This document shows positions 51,588-60,109 of a stretch of 64,000 nucleotides of DNA, one piece after another (position 1 is the stretch's first letter; every line of letters starts with the position of its first letter). The notes beneath the pieces were generated by a model. The model saw only the letters and a list, made by a program, of their open reading frames with translations, searched no databases and was not told where the DNA came from. The translations under genes and the position numbers were made by a program. This DNA is from Nannocystis sp. RBIL2 (GTDB lineage Bacteria > Myxococcota_A > Polyangia > Nannocystales > Nannocystaceae), in NCBI RefSeq assembly GCF_026626745.1, contig NZ_JAPNJW010000002.1:2938151-3002150 (forward strand). The letters run 5' to 3'.

Positions 51588-52363
51588 ACGATCCGAAGCA
51601 GCTGCTCGAGCAGTGGATCGACGCCGAGCGGGCCGCCGAACCCTCGCCCGCCACCCGCGCGGCCAACTGGGACGGCCTCCAGAGCCGCCTCGCGGCTGCA
51701 GCGGCCCCGACCGCGACCGCCGCCGGCGGCTTCGGCAAGCTGTTGGCCGCCGTCCTCGCCGTCGGCGGCGCCGGTCTCGTCGCCCTCGCGCTGACCCGCG
51801 GGCCCGCGCCGGACGCGGCGACGACGGATGCACATGTCCTCGAGGACAGGGATACGCCTCCGGCGGAAGAACCTGTCTCCGAGGACATGCATGCTTCCGC
51901 TGCATCTGTCCCGCAGGACATCCAAGCCCCGCACCTCGCACCCGTCCAGGCTCGCACCCCACATGTCCCGGAGGACATGCTGATCCCACCAACACCTTCG
52001 CCCGAGCCTCACACACCACATGTCCCCGAGGACATGCCCGAATCAACACTCGGATGGGACGCCGAGCTCGCCCTGCTGCAGCGGACGCAATCTGCCCTGC
52101 GCGACGGCCGGGCCGCCGAGGCCGTCGCCCACGCCGACGAATACCGCCAGCGCTGGCCGCGAGGCGTGTTCATCGAGGAGATCGAGGCCGCGCGGGTGCT
52201 CGGCCTGTGCGCTCAGGACGACCCCGCCGCCGCGCGCAAGGCCGCCGCCGGCTTTCACCGCGCCCGGCCGCACTCGCTGTACGCCGCCAAGATCGACCAG
52301 AGTTGCCCCGGCTCGCGCGCCCGCGCGCGACGGACCGACGAAGCAGCGGACACCACGCATTAG
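51584..52363 (+). CDS. Membrane anti-sigma-like protein with repeat-derived linker
   Basis: A 259-residue protein. A short cytosolic part (about 1-45), one membrane helix (about 49-69, LLAAVLAVGGAGLVALAL), then a periplasmic linker of about 75 residues and a helical TPR-like end (ALLQRTQSALRDGRAAEAVAHADEYRQRWPRG). The layout and the 4-nt overlap with the sigma gene suggest an anti-sigma factor; no classic zinc-binding motif is visible, so this is inferred. The linker holds five copies of the palindromic repeat, giving VLEDR, VSEDM, VPQDI, VPEDM, VPEDM. GGAGG precedes the GTG start. Confidence 0.8.
   Translation: MNDPKQLLEQWIDAERAAEPSPATRAANWDGLQSRLAAAAAPTATAAGGFGKLLAAVLAVGGAGLVALALTRGPAPDAATTDAHVLEDRDTPPAEEPVSEDMHASAASVPQDIQAPHLAPVQARTPHVPEDMLIPPTPSPEPHTPHVPEDMPESTLGWDAELALLQRTQSALRDGRAAEAVAHADEYRQRWPRGVFIEEIEAARVLGLCAQDDPAAARKAAAGFHRARPHSLYAAKIDQSCPGSRARARRTDEAADTTH
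51833..52036. repeat. Five palindromic repeat copies in the anti-sigma-like linker
   Basis: Copies at 51833-51850, 51872-51903, 51905-51922, 51962-51979 and 52019-52036. All but one begin with CATG or CCTG, have TCC/TCT ... GGA spacers of 10 nt, and are read in the same frame as V-x-E/Q-D. Confidence 0.92.
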
Positions 52364-52373
52364 AGGACGCCGC

Positions 52374-53879
52374 ATGCGTATCCACTGTATCCCCGCCTTC
52401 GCCTTGTCCCTCCCCCTCGCCGCCTGCGGCCCCAAGCTGCTCGGCAGCCTCGACACCGACAGCGCCTCCGAGCCCGCGAGCACCGGCGAGACCACGCAGG
52501 CGCCCGGCGACGCGAGCACGACCACTGCCGCCCCCCCGAGCACCACCGGTAGCGACGACACAACCACCACCACCGCCCCGCCCGACACGACCCTCGCCAC
52601 CGACACGACCGAGAGCACCTCGACCTCCGGTGGTTCCTCCTGCGAGGATTGCCCGGCGGTCCTGCAGGTCGCAGGCTCCGGCAATCACACCTGCGCCCTG
52701 GTGGAGGGCGGCCGCCTGCGCTGCTGGGGCCTCGGCCAGTACGGCGCGCTCGGTTTCGGCAATACGCAGAACATCGGCGACGACGAGCTCCCCGCCGGGG
52801 TCCCCGACGTCGACGTCGGCGGCGAGGTCGTCGAGGTCGTCGCGTACGGCGGCGGCGCGGTCACCTGCGCCCGCCTCGCCACCGGCGACGTCCGCTGCTG
52901 GGGCGGCGAGACGCTCTTCGAGGGGCTCCTCGGGCGCAAAGACCCGGCGTGGATCGGCGACGACGAGCTGCCGTCCTCGATCGCCCCGATCGACATCGGC
53001 GGCCCCGTCGTTCAGCTCACCCTCGGCAGCTCGCACGCGTGCGCCCGACTCGAGGGCGGCGCAGTCCGTTGCTGGGGTGCCGGGACCGACGGGCGCCTCG
53101 GCTACGGTAATCCTCAAAACATCGGCGACGACGAAGATCCGGCCGACGCGGGCGACGTCGACGTCGGCGAGCCGGTGCTTCATATCGCCGCCGGCGGCGT
53201 CCAGACCTGCGCCCTGCTCGCAGGCGGCCGCGTCCGCTGTTGGGGCAATGGTGCCAACGGCGCCCTCGGCTACGGCATCTTCGATCCCGAGGGCCCGCCT
53301 CAGGACGCGTGGATCGGCGACGACGAGACGCCCGCGTCGATGGGCGACGTGCCGGTCGGCGGCTTCGTCACCCAGATCGTCACCGGCGTCGCGCACACCT
53401 GCGCCCTGCTCGACACCGGCGGCGTGCGCTGCTGGGGCGAGCACGACTTCGGCGGCCTCGGCTACGGCCCGGCGATCGAGGGCGAGCCCGCGATCGGCGA
53501 CGACGAGACGCCGGCGTCCCTCGGCGACATCCCGCTCGACCACCCCGCGATCCAGATCGGGGCCGGCTACGACCGCACCTGCGCGCTGCTCGACACCGGC
53601 GCCCTGCGCTGCTGGGGTTACAATTGGTACGGCGCGCTCGGGATCGCCAGCTCACTGACCGACACCAAGTTCATGACCCCGCTCGAATTGCCCGACGTCC
53701 TGGTCGGCGGCGACGTCGCCTCGATCGACCTGTCGTTCGAACAGACCTGCGCGATCCTGACGACCGGCGCCTTGCGCTGCTGGGGGCGCAACTTCTGGGG
53801 CGAGCTCGGCTACGGCCACACGCAAGACATCGGCGACGACGAGCACCCCGCCGACGCCGGTGACGTGCAGTACCTCTGA
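52374..53879 (+). CDS. Lipoprotein with Thr-rich linker and RCC1-like repeats
   Basis: A 501-residue surface protein. Signal ends PLAACG; a Thr/Ser/Asp linker (about 25-88) precedes a seven-bladed RCC1-type propeller with seven units of the type CALxxGxxRCWG (CALVEGGRLRCWG to CAILTTGALRCWG), so a Cys pair closes each blade. Between blades is IGDDExPAxxGD. GAGG stands ahead of the ATG, 10 nt after the anti-sigma-like gene, so it may be the last gene of the operon. Known RCC1 proteins bind chromatin, but bacterial Cys-rich forms are surface proteins with unknown role. Confidence 0.9.
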   Translation: MRIHCIPAFALSLPLAACGPKLLGSLDTDSASEPASTGETTQAPGDASTTTAAPPSTTGSDDTTTTTAPPDTTLATDTTESTSTSGGSSCEDCPAVLQVAGSGNHTCALVEGGRLRCWGLGQYGALGFGNTQNIGDDELPAGVPDVDVGGEVVEVVAYGGGAVTCARLATGDVRCWGGETLFEGLLGRKDPAWIGDDELPSSIAPIDIGGPVVQLTLGSSHACARLEGGAVRCWGAGTDGRLGYGNPQNIGDDEDPADAGDVDVGEPVLHIAAGGVQTCALLAGGRVRCWGNGANGALGYGIFDPEGPPQDAWIGDDETPASMGDVPVGGFVTQIVTGVAHTCALLDTGGVRCWGEHDFGGLGYGPAIEGEPAIGDDETPASLGDIPLDHPAIQIGAGYDRTCALLDTGALRCWGYNWYGALGIASSLTDTKFMTPLELPDVLVGGDVASIDLSFEQTCAILTTGALRCWGRNFWGELGYGHTQDIGDDEHPADAGDVQYL

Positions 53880-55493
53880 TCACCAGCTCTCGAACGGCAG
53901 GATCGCGTCCTTCGTCAGCGCGTAGACCCGCTCGGGCGGGCCGAAGAACAGCAGGTCGCGCACGTCGCCGCCCGGCCGCTTCGTCGTCCACAGCACCGCC
54001 CCGTCCTCGTCGATGCGGAACACCCGCGTGCGCGACTCGTCGCCGTCGTGCTCGCCTGTGCCGATGAACATCCCGCCGAACGGCTCGCTGTCGACCGGCC
54101 CGGCGTGGACCGCCCAGCCGTCGGGCGGCGCCCACTCATTCCACCACTGCTGCGCGCCGTCGGCCGCCGCGAACTTCGCGTAGCCGAGCACGCTGTCCTC
54201 GGGGACATCTCCGTCGAATTGCGTCATCGCCACCGCCAGCGCAGTCTGGCCCGTCACGGTCACGTCGGACGGCAGCGCGTGCGCGTGCGTCGGCGACGGC
54301 AGGGTCGCCTCCCACAGCACCAGGCCGTCGGGCGTCAGCGCCTCGAGGAACACCTGATCGGAGGACGCGTCGTCGGCGTGGCGCTCGCCCACCGCGTAGA
54401 TCATGCCGCTGTTGTCCTCGATCGCCACCCCGCGGTAACGGACGCTCCAGCCGACCCCGACCGGCGCGTCGTGCTGCCACATCAACGCCCCCGCGCCGTC
54501 GAAGCGGAGCACCCACGCCCCGGCCGTGCCGGCCGCATGATTGCCGACCAGCGCGATGTCCCCGCCCGACCAGTTCATGTCGGTCACCGCGATCGGCAGC
54601 TCGGGGAACTCCAGCGACCACTCGGTCGAGCCGTCGCCGCCGACGCTGGTCTGCCACAGGTGCCCGCCCGAGCCCGGCTCCTGCGCCTCGGTGTCGATCA
54701 TCCCGGCGACCACCACGTGCCCCTGGACCCCCTGCGCCTGCAGCGGCACACGCCCGTGCTCGCCGGCCCACTCGGTGATGTCCCAGAACGCCGGATCGTC
54801 GCCGCCGGGCAGCGACACCTCGAACAGCTGCGACGCGGTCTGCTCTTCGGGCCCGAAGTCCGCCAGGGCGCGGCCGACGATCATCGCCGACGCGTCGAGG
54901 AACCACCCCGGCAGCGGCGCCATGCAGCGCAGGTCGTCGGCCTGCGCGGGCTTCGGCAGCACCAGCGGATCGACCGGCGCGCCCATGCCGAGCTCGCAGG
55001 TCGGCAGGCAGCCGTCGTCGTCGTCGGCGTTGCCGTCGTCGCACGCCTCGCCGGGCTGGACGACCCCGTCGCCGCAGCCCGGCGGCCCGCCCGAGGTCGA
55101 CGTGTCCGGCCCGGTGCTCGTCGACGTGTCCTCGCCCGTCGTGCTCGTCGACGTCGTGTCCTCGCCCGTCGTGCTCGTCGACGTCGTGTCCGTCGTGCTC
55201 GTCGTCGTCGTGTCCTCGCCCGTCGTGCTCGTCGACGTGTCGGTCGCGCTCACGCCCTCGGTGGTCGTGCTCTCGCCCGTCGTCGTGCTCTCGCTGGTGT
55301 CGCCGGTGGAGCTCGTCGTGCCGGTCGGCAGGCTGGTGGTCGGCGGGTCGCCGCCCGTCGACGGATCGGTCTCGCTGCCCGAATCGGTCGCGGTCGCGCC
55401 GTCGGTCTCGGTGTCCCCGGGGACAGGTTGCGAAGGACAGGCCGTCAGCAGCCCGCCGACGAGGATCGCGGTCGAACGATAAACAATCGCCAT
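53880..55493 (-). CDS. Lipoprotein with Thr-rich linker, myxobacterial Cys-rich repeat and PQQ-like propeller (paralogue)
   Basis: A 537-residue surface protein with the same order of parts as the gene at 39499-41007: signal (GGLLTACPS), a long Ser/Thr/Asp linker with tandem TTGED units, the Cys-rich repeat CGDGVVQPGEACDDGNADDDDGC, then propeller blades (GHLWQTSVGGDGSTEWSLEFP, RFDGAGALMWQHDAPV, ALTPDGLVLWEATLPS, RIDEDGAVLWTTKRP). It ends next to the convergent RCC1 gene, with no gap (its stop is adjacent). Two repeat copies lie in frame, 54192-54209 and 55410-55441. Confidence 0.87.
   Translation of the reverse strand: MAIVYRSTAILVGGLLTACPSQPVPGDTETDGATATDSGSETDPSTGGDPPTTSLPTGTTSSTGDTSESTTTGESTTTEGVSATDTSTSTTGEDTTTTSTTDTTSTSTTGEDTTSTSTTGEDTSTSTGPDTSTSGGPPGCGDGVVQPGEACDDGNADDDDGCLPTCELGMGAPVDPLVLPKPAQADDLRCMAPLPGWFLDASAMIVGRALADFGPEEQTASQLFEVSLPGGDDPAFWDITEWAGEHGRVPLQAQGVQGHVVVAGMIDTEAQEPGSGGHLWQTSVGGDGSTEWSLEFPELPIAVTDMNWSGGDIALVGNHAAGTAGAWVLRFDGAGALMWQHDAPVGVGWSVRYRGVAIEDNSGMIYAVGERHADDASSDQVFLEALTPDGLVLWEATLPSPTHAHALPSDVTVTGQTALAVAMTQFDGDVPEDSVLGYAKFAAADGAQQWWNEWAPPDGWAVHAGPVDSEPFGGMFIGTGEHDGDESRTRVFRIDEDGAVLWTTKRPGGDVRDLLFFGPPERVYALTKDAILPFESW
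54192..54209. repeat. Palindromic repeat copy in a PQQ-like lipoprotein gene
   Basis: GCTG 54192 / CATC 54206 with spacer TCC-TCGG-GGA. Read on the minus strand it encodes GDVPEDSV. Confidence 0.7.
55105..55260. repeat. Tandem repeat encoding the Thr/Ser/Gly/Glu/Asp linker
   Basis: Units with GTCGTGTCCTCGCCC and GTCGTGCTCGTCGAC recur with period near 33 nt, encoding TTGEDTTSTS units of the 53880-55493 lipoprotein. It is a likely site of copy-number change. Confidence 0.75.
55410..55441. repeat. Palindromic repeat at the lipobox of a lipoprotein gene
   Basis: GGTG 55410, CAGG 55424 and CAGG 55438, 14 nt apart. On the minus strand it encodes CPSQPVPGDTE, i.e. the lipidated Cys and the residues after it. 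Confidence 0.8.
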
Positions 55494-55919
55494 TCTTCAT
55501 AAAGTACGCGCGGGCCCTGCCGCCGACAAGCCGCGGGCCATACGCGCCCGCCACGCGATCCGCCCGATCGACGAATACGCGTACGGTCATGCCTGCCCCT
55601 ATTTCGATTCGCCGGCCTCAATGACCACAGCGCGGTTCATCGCTGCGACTTCGCCGATCCGTCACACCGGGGCGACAACGCCCCGTGAGTTCGCCGGTCG
55701 CGTCGGGCCCCCCGCACGCCATCGCCGCTCGCCCGCGTCATCGTCGAGCTCGCCGGAGTTCGAAGCACCGAGGTCTCGCGCACCGACGTCCCCGCGGCGC
55801 CGAGCTCTCCACGGCTCGCGGCGCTGAACCGGTGACGGCCGAGCCCGCCGCGCCGCCCCCGCGCGCTTGCGGATCGCCGGAACTGCCGCATGCCATGGCC
55901 GGGAGAAAAAATTTCAAAC
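55494..55919. other. Divergent intergenic region, 426 nt
   Basis: No gene, repeat or RNA recognised. GGGAGA at 55900-55905 may serve as the ribosome site of the DJ-1/PfpI gene. Confidence 0.5.
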
Positions 55920-56486
55920 ATGGGTTCCACACCGCTGCAGGGCAAGAAGGTCGCGATCCTGGTCACCTCGGGGTTCGAGCAGGTCGAGCTGGTCAAGCCG
56001 CGCGAGGCGCTCGACGCCGCGGGCGCGGAGACAGTGCTGGTCTCGCCGGAGTCGAAGCGCGTGCGCGGGTGGGAGTTCAAGGACTGGGGCGATTGGTTCC
56101 CCGTCGATCTCGAGCTGAGCGAGGCGAAGGCGGTCGAATTCGACGCCCTGCTGCTGCCGGGCGGCGTCATCAACCCCGACAAGCTGCGCATCGACGAGGC
56201 CGCGATCAAGTTCATCCGTCACTTCGTCGCCAGCGACAAGCCGATCGCCGCCATCTGCCACGGGCCGTGGCCGCTGATCGAGTCGGGCGGGGTGCGCGGG
56301 CGCAAGCTGACCTCGTGGCCGTCGCTGCGCAGCGACCTCCGCAACGCCGGCGCCACCTGGGTCGACGAGGAGGTCGTGCACGACCGCGGCCTCGTCACCA
56401 GCCGCAAGCCGGACGACATCCCCGCGTTCGTCCGCACCCTCCTCGACGTGTTCGCCGCCGCCGGGCCGGCCACCCACGCCGCCTGA
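55920..56486 (+). CDS. DJ-1/PfpI family protein (deglycase/protease-like)
   Basis: A 188-residue cytosolic protein. KKVAILVTSGFEQVELVKPREAL gives the conserved Glu, DALLLPGGVINPDKLR, and the nucleophile elbow AAICHGPW with Cys; LTSWPSLRSDLRNAGATWVDEEVV and DDIPAFVRTLLD complete the PfpI family pattern. Such proteins repair or degrade glycated or damaged proteins in stress. ATG 55920 is favoured; an ATG at 55890 in the same frame adds ten unconserved residues. Confidence 0.93.
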   Translation: MGSTPLQGKKVAILVTSGFEQVELVKPREALDAAGAETVLVSPESKRVRGWEFKDWGDWFPVDLELSEAKAVEFDALLLPGGVINPDKLRIDEAAIKFIRHFVASDKPIAAICHGPWPLIESGGVRGRKLTSWPSLRSDLRNAGATWVDEEVVHDRGLVTSRKPDDIPAFVRTLLDVFAAAGPATHAA

Positions 56487-56493
56487 GCCGCGC

Positions 56494-58155
56494 TCACGGG
56501 TAGTCGGCGCGCACCACGATCCCGTTCGGCCCGCGCAGGAAGCTGCGCCCGGCCCCGTCGACGCGGATCGTCAGGCCCTCGTCGAGGTTCACCTCGGTCT
56601 CGCCCTCGCCGAGCAGCTCGCCGAGCGGCGAGTAGGCGAAGTGGTGGACCACGCGGTTCTGCTGCGGCGTGATCCAGTTGTAGACCTCGCCGAGCACGAA
56701 GTCGTCGCCGCGCACCGGGATCTCCTGGTGCCGGCGGCGGAACGAATCATAGCAGTGCCCGCCGTCCCAGCCCTCGAAGTCGATCGTGGTCCGCTGCACG
56801 TCGGCCACGTCCGTGCCGTCGGCCGCGAAGAACCGCATGTCGAGCGTCGTGCCGCCCGAGCGCCACAGGAACACGAACTCGCTCTCGTCGTTCATGCCCA
56901 CGGTGTAGCCGTCGTACCAGTAGTGGTAGTTGACGGGCAGCTGCACCGGCCCGGGGTCGATCCAGCCGGCGCCGCCGGCCTGGAAGCGGCGGTAGTAGAT
57001 CCCGTTGCCGCTGTGCTTCTGCGCCGCGACGATGCCCTCGCCCGTGGCCTGGTTGAGCGCCACGTGGTCGCCGTAGGAGGCGTCGATGTCGAACGCCTCC
57101 TGCTGCGCGCCCGCCAGCCCGTCGGCGTCGACGAAGTTGATCAGGGTCTGGTTCGGCGAGGCAGTGATCACGCTGTTGCCGACGGCGTCGATCGCAGCGT
57201 CGTGGAACTCGAAGTAGCCATCGGCCAGGGCGAGCGCGGTCTCGCCGGTGACGATCGGCTGGCACTCGTTCGACAGCAGCGAGTAAGCGATGCGGTGGTT
57301 GGCCGGGTTGCCGCCGGCGTCGAACCACGTCACCAGCACCTTCTGCGCGTCGCGGGCGATGTGGATCTCCGGCTTCGCCCCCAGCCCCTGGCCGGCGTCG
57401 TAGCTGCCGGCCGTGAACTCCGGCCGGCGCACCGTGCCGTCGCCGTTCCAGCACGTCACCTTGAGCGCGCCCGCGTCGCCGCGCACGACCACCAGCGCCC
57501 CGTCGGCCGCCACGTCGTAGTCGTCGATCGGGGTGTCGATGCCGAGGTCGACCTCGTCGTCGCACGCGTCGGGGGTGCCGTCGTTGTCGACGTCGACGTC
57601 GTCGGGCCCCGCGAGACAGAGGTCCTCGCCGTCGCACACCCCGTCCATGTCGCTGTCGTCCGCGGGGTCGTCCGGGCAGACGTCGCACGCGTCGGCGACC
57701 CCGTCGCCGTCGCCGTCGAGCGCGTCGTCGCCGCCCTGGCACGCGTCGCACGCGTCCGGCACGCCGTCGCCGTCGCCGTCGGGCCCGTCGTCGCACAGAC
57801 CGCCCGTGGTGGTGTCCGTGGTCGAGCTCGTGTCCTCGGTGGTGCTGGAGCTCGTCTCCGCGGTCGTGCTCGGATCGGTCGTCGTCGTCTCGCCCGTCGT
57901 CGTCGTCGTCTCACCGGTCGTCGTCGTCGTCTCGCCCGTCGTCGTCGTGCCGGTCTCGCTGTCGCTCACTGCGCTGGTGGTCGGCGCGCCGGTCGTCGGC
58001 GCCTCGGAGGTCGGCGCGCCGGTCGTCGCGTCCTCGGTCGTGCTCGTCCCGGGATCGGTGGTCGAGACCGACTCGGTGGTCGCGGTGGTGTCGTCGCCGC
58101 AGGCGACGCAGGGCAGGAGCACGGACAAGAACCAAGACGTACGGCCACGCATCAT
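56494..58155 (-). CDS. Lipoprotein with Thr-rich linker and thrombospondin type 3 (Ca-binding) repeats
   Basis: A 553-residue surface protein. Signal MMRGRTSWFLSVLLPCVACG. Residues about 22-125 are Thr/Ser/Glu-rich with GETTTTT units. Four thrombospondin type 3-like repeats follow (DGDGDGVPDACDACQGG, DGDGDGVADACDVCPDD, DSDMDGVCDGEDLCLAG, DVDNDGTPDACDDEVDLG), which bind calcium through Asp. The rest, about 195-553, is a beta-rich propeller-like domain (VRGDAGALKVTCWNGDGTVR, NGIYYRRFQAGGAGWIDPGP). It converges on the DJ-1 gene with a 7-nt gap. Confidence 0.88.
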   Translation of the reverse strand: MMRGRTSWFLSVLLPCVACGDDTTATTESVSTTDPGTSTTEDATTGAPTSEAPTTGAPTTSAVSDSETGTTTTGETTTTTGETTTTTGETTTTDPSTTAETSSSTTEDTSSTTDTTTGGLCDDGPDGDGDGVPDACDACQGGDDALDGDGDGVADACDVCPDDPADDSDMDGVCDGEDLCLAGPDDVDVDNDGTPDACDDEVDLGIDTPIDDYDVAADGALVVVRGDAGALKVTCWNGDGTVRRPEFTAGSYDAGQGLGAKPEIHIARDAQKVLVTWFDAGGNPANHRIAYSLLSNECQPIVTGETALALADGYFEFHDAAIDAVGNSVITASPNQTLINFVDADGLAGAQQEAFDIDASYGDHVALNQATGEGIVAAQKHSGNGIYYRRFQAGGAGWIDPGPVQLPVNYHYWYDGYTVGMNDESEFVFLWRSGGTTLDMRFFAADGTDVADVQRTTIDFEGWDGGHCYDSFRRRHQEIPVRGDDFVLGEVYNWITPQQNRVVHHFAYSPLGELLGEGETEVNLDEGLTIRVDGAGRSFLRGPNGIVVRADYP

Positions 58156-58229
58156 CGCGGCACTATAGCCCGCGGCCGCGTGTGCATGCGCGCGTCCCCG
58201 CGCCCCGGGCGTGTGGCATAGTCGCCCGC

Positions 58230-59531
58230 ATGCGCCGATCTCCCGCCGTCTCCCGCGGCTTATTATCTGTCCTTTTAGCCCTGTCTCTCGGGGCATGTGA
58301 AAAGTCGACCACGAGCCCCCCCGAAGCTGGCGGCGGGGCCGGCCCGAGCAGCGCCGCCCCGGCCGGCAAGCCGGCGAAGAAGGGCAGCTACGCGGACCTC
58401 GCGGGGCAGTTCGAGCAGGCCGCGGCCCAGCCGGGCGGGGCCGGCAAGCCCGAGCTCGACCGGCTCACGCCGCCGCTGCTCGACGCCGCCTCCAAGCGGC
58501 TCAGCGAATTGGCGATCGTCCACGAGGTCGAGCGCGGCGACAAGGTCGCGGCGCTGTGGATCAGCGCCGAGAGCGGCTCGCCGCTCGGGCGCCTGTCGGA
58601 GCAGCTGCGCGCAGGCGGCGACACCCGCATGGTCTACGACCTCGGGTACTTCCGCGATCACCCCGGGCAGCCGGGAGGTTACGACGCGCCGGCCAACGTC
58701 CTGCGCCTCGAGCACGCGGCGATCCAGCGCGGCGGCGATCCCGACGAGCCGCGCCTGCGCCACGAGCAGGCCCGTGCCGAGGTGTGGGGCCTGCTCCGCC
58801 GCGGCGAGCCGTCGCCGTATCACTTCCGCCTGCTCGCCGGCAGCGGCGCCGACGAGGTCGTGCGCGGCGACGAGGTCCACGCCCGCGCCCGTGACCTCGT
58901 GCGCGAGCTGCAGGGCGTGCAGGACCTGCTGATCAGCCCCGACGACGCGCCGGTCACCCAGGCCGACCTGGCCGCGGTGCTCACCGCGAGCGAGGGCGGC
59001 CCTGCGATCGCCCGCCCGCTCACCGAGCTCGAGCTCCGCTTCGGCCGCCTCGCCACCGCCGCCGCGCGCGCGGCCGCCGACACCGCCAAGCTGCAGCCGC
59101 AGCTCAAGCAGGCCCAGGCCAAGGCCAAGGCCAAGAACGCGGCCCAGGCCCAGACCGGCCCGCGCGGCGCGGCGCTGCTGCTGCAGCTCGACCCGGTCAA
59201 GGGCGACCCCTCGGGCATCGCCCACGCGCTGATCGTCGACCTGGCCGAAAGTACAGGTCCAGAGGACCCCAAGAACGCGGCGCTGCTGCGCACGCGCCTC
59301 GGCGACGTCACCAAGGCGGTCGACCGCCACGCGGCCCACTTCGCCGCCGTCGTCGAGCTGCTGCGGCGGATCGCCGGCACCCCGTCCGGCAGCGAGCGGC
59401 GGGCGCTGTTCAAGGCGCTGGCGACCGTGATCGAGCCGGTCGCCGAGGACGCGCCGGCCAAGACGAAGGCCCAGGCCGCCTACGTCAAGCGCTTCGACGA
59501 GGCCCTCGCCGGGCCCACGCCCGCCAAGTGA
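58230..59531 (+). CDS. Lipoprotein, unknown helical protein
   Basis: A 433-residue exported protein. The signal MRRSPAVSRGLLSVLLALSLGACEK has lipobox LGAC. After a Gly/Ala/Pro linker, the rest is mostly helical (LDRLTPPLLDAASKRLSELAIVHEVERGDK, ELELRFGRLATAAARAAADTAKLQPQLKQAQAKAKAKNAAQAQ is coiled-coil-like). No family recognised. Repeat copy 58264-58295 forms part of the signal peptide. A strong hairpin ends the transcript. Confidence 0.8.
   Translation: MRRSPAVSRGLLSVLLALSLGACEKSTTSPPEAGGGAGPSSAAPAGKPAKKGSYADLAGQFEQAAAQPGGAGKPELDRLTPPLLDAASKRLSELAIVHEVERGDKVAALWISAESGSPLGRLSEQLRAGGDTRMVYDLGYFRDHPGQPGGYDAPANVLRLEHAAIQRGGDPDEPRLRHEQARAEVWGLLRRGEPSPYHFRLLAGSGADEVVRGDEVHARARDLVRELQGVQDLLISPDDAPVTQADLAAVLTASEGGPAIARPLTELELRFGRLATAAARAAADTAKLQPQLKQAQAKAKAKNAAQAQTGPRGAALLLQLDPVKGDPSGIAHALIVDLAESTGPEDPKNAALLRTRLGDVTKAVDRHAAHFAAVVELLRRIAGTPSGSERRALFKALATVIEPVAEDAPAKTKAQAAYVKRFDEALAGPTPAK
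58264..58295. repeat. Palindromic repeat over the lipobox of a lipoprotein gene
   Basis: TCTG 58264, CCTG 58278 and CATG 58292, 14 nt apart. It encodes SVLLALSLGAC of the signal peptide. Confidence 0.8.
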
Positions 59532-59542
59532 TTCGGGCTCCT

Positions 59543-59579
59543 GCGTGAATTCCAGGCCTCTTGGCCCTGGAGTTCACGC
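59543..59579 (+). terminator. Hairpin after the 58230-59531 lipoprotein gene
   Basis: GCGTGAATTCCAGG (59543-59556) pairs with CCTGGAGTTCACGC (59566-59579) in 13 of 14 positions, with a 9-nt loop. No T tract follows; the next promoter starts 3 nt later. Confidence 0.7.
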
Positions 59580-59581
59580 GC

Positions 59582-59610
59582 TTGACAATGGTTCTCTCTC
59601 GGGTTAACTA
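59582..59610 (+). promoter_or_regulatory. Near-consensus sigma-70 promoter with a possible ArsR operator
   Basis: TTGACA (59582-59587), a 17-nt spacer and TAACTA (59605-59610). The inverted arms CGGGTT (59600-59605) and AACCCG (59618-59623) overlap the -10 region, as expected for an operator of the ArsR-type regulator coded downstream. Confidence 0.75.
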
Positions 59611-59641
59611 TTTCTCGAACCCGCAACGAACGGAGCACCTC

Positions 59642-60109
59642 ATGAAGAGCACGCCGGCCGGATGGCCCCGCATCTCCTCCTGCATCTTTTACGAAGAACC
59701 CGCCGCCGCCATCGACTGGCTGTGCCGCGCGTTCGGCTTCGAGGTCCGCCTCAAGGTCGAGGGCGAGGACGGCGACATCGCCCACTCGGAGCTGGTGTTC
59801 GGCGAGGGCCTCATCATGGTCGGCGGCACCAAGCGGCGCGACCCGGGCCGCGAGGGCTACCAGCAGAAGCACGTCAGCCCGCGCTCGCTCGCCGGCGGCA
59901 ACACGCAGACCCTGTGCGTCTTCGTCGACGACGTCGACGCCCACTGCGCGCGCGCCCGGGCCAGCGGGGCCGAGGTGTTCCGCGAGCCCAGCACCGAGGA
60001 CTACGGCGACGACTTCTGGGCCGACCGCAGCTACGGCGCGCTCGACCCCGAAGGCCACCAGTGGTGGTTCATGCAGCGCGTGCGCGACCCGAGGCCGAGT
60101 GGCAGCTGA
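59642..60109 (+). CDS. VOC family (glyoxalase-like) protein
   Basis: A 155-residue single-module VOC protein. SCIFYEEPAAAIDWLCRAFGFEVRLKVEGEDGDIAHSELVFGEGLIMVGG and TLCVFVDDVDAHCARARASGAEVFREPSTEDYGDDFWADRSYGALDPEGHQWWFMQ fit PhnB/glyoxalase-like members, often resistance-linked. GGAG precedes ATG 59642. It is the first gene of an operon with an ArsR regulator and an SRPBCC protein; the next gene overlaps it by 11 nt. Confidence 0.91.
   Translation: MKSTPAGWPRISSCIFYEEPAAAIDWLCRAFGFEVRLKVEGEDGDIAHSELVFGEGLIMVGGTKRRDPGREGYQQKHVSPRSLAGGNTQTLCVFVDDVDAHCARARASGAEVFREPSTEDYGDDFWADRSYGALDPEGHQWWFMQRVRDPRPSGS

Noticed and set aside
55637..56215. Minus-strand ORF opposite the DJ-1/PfpI gene
   Set aside because: Antisense of a clear PfpI domain; Ser-rich shadow without motifs.
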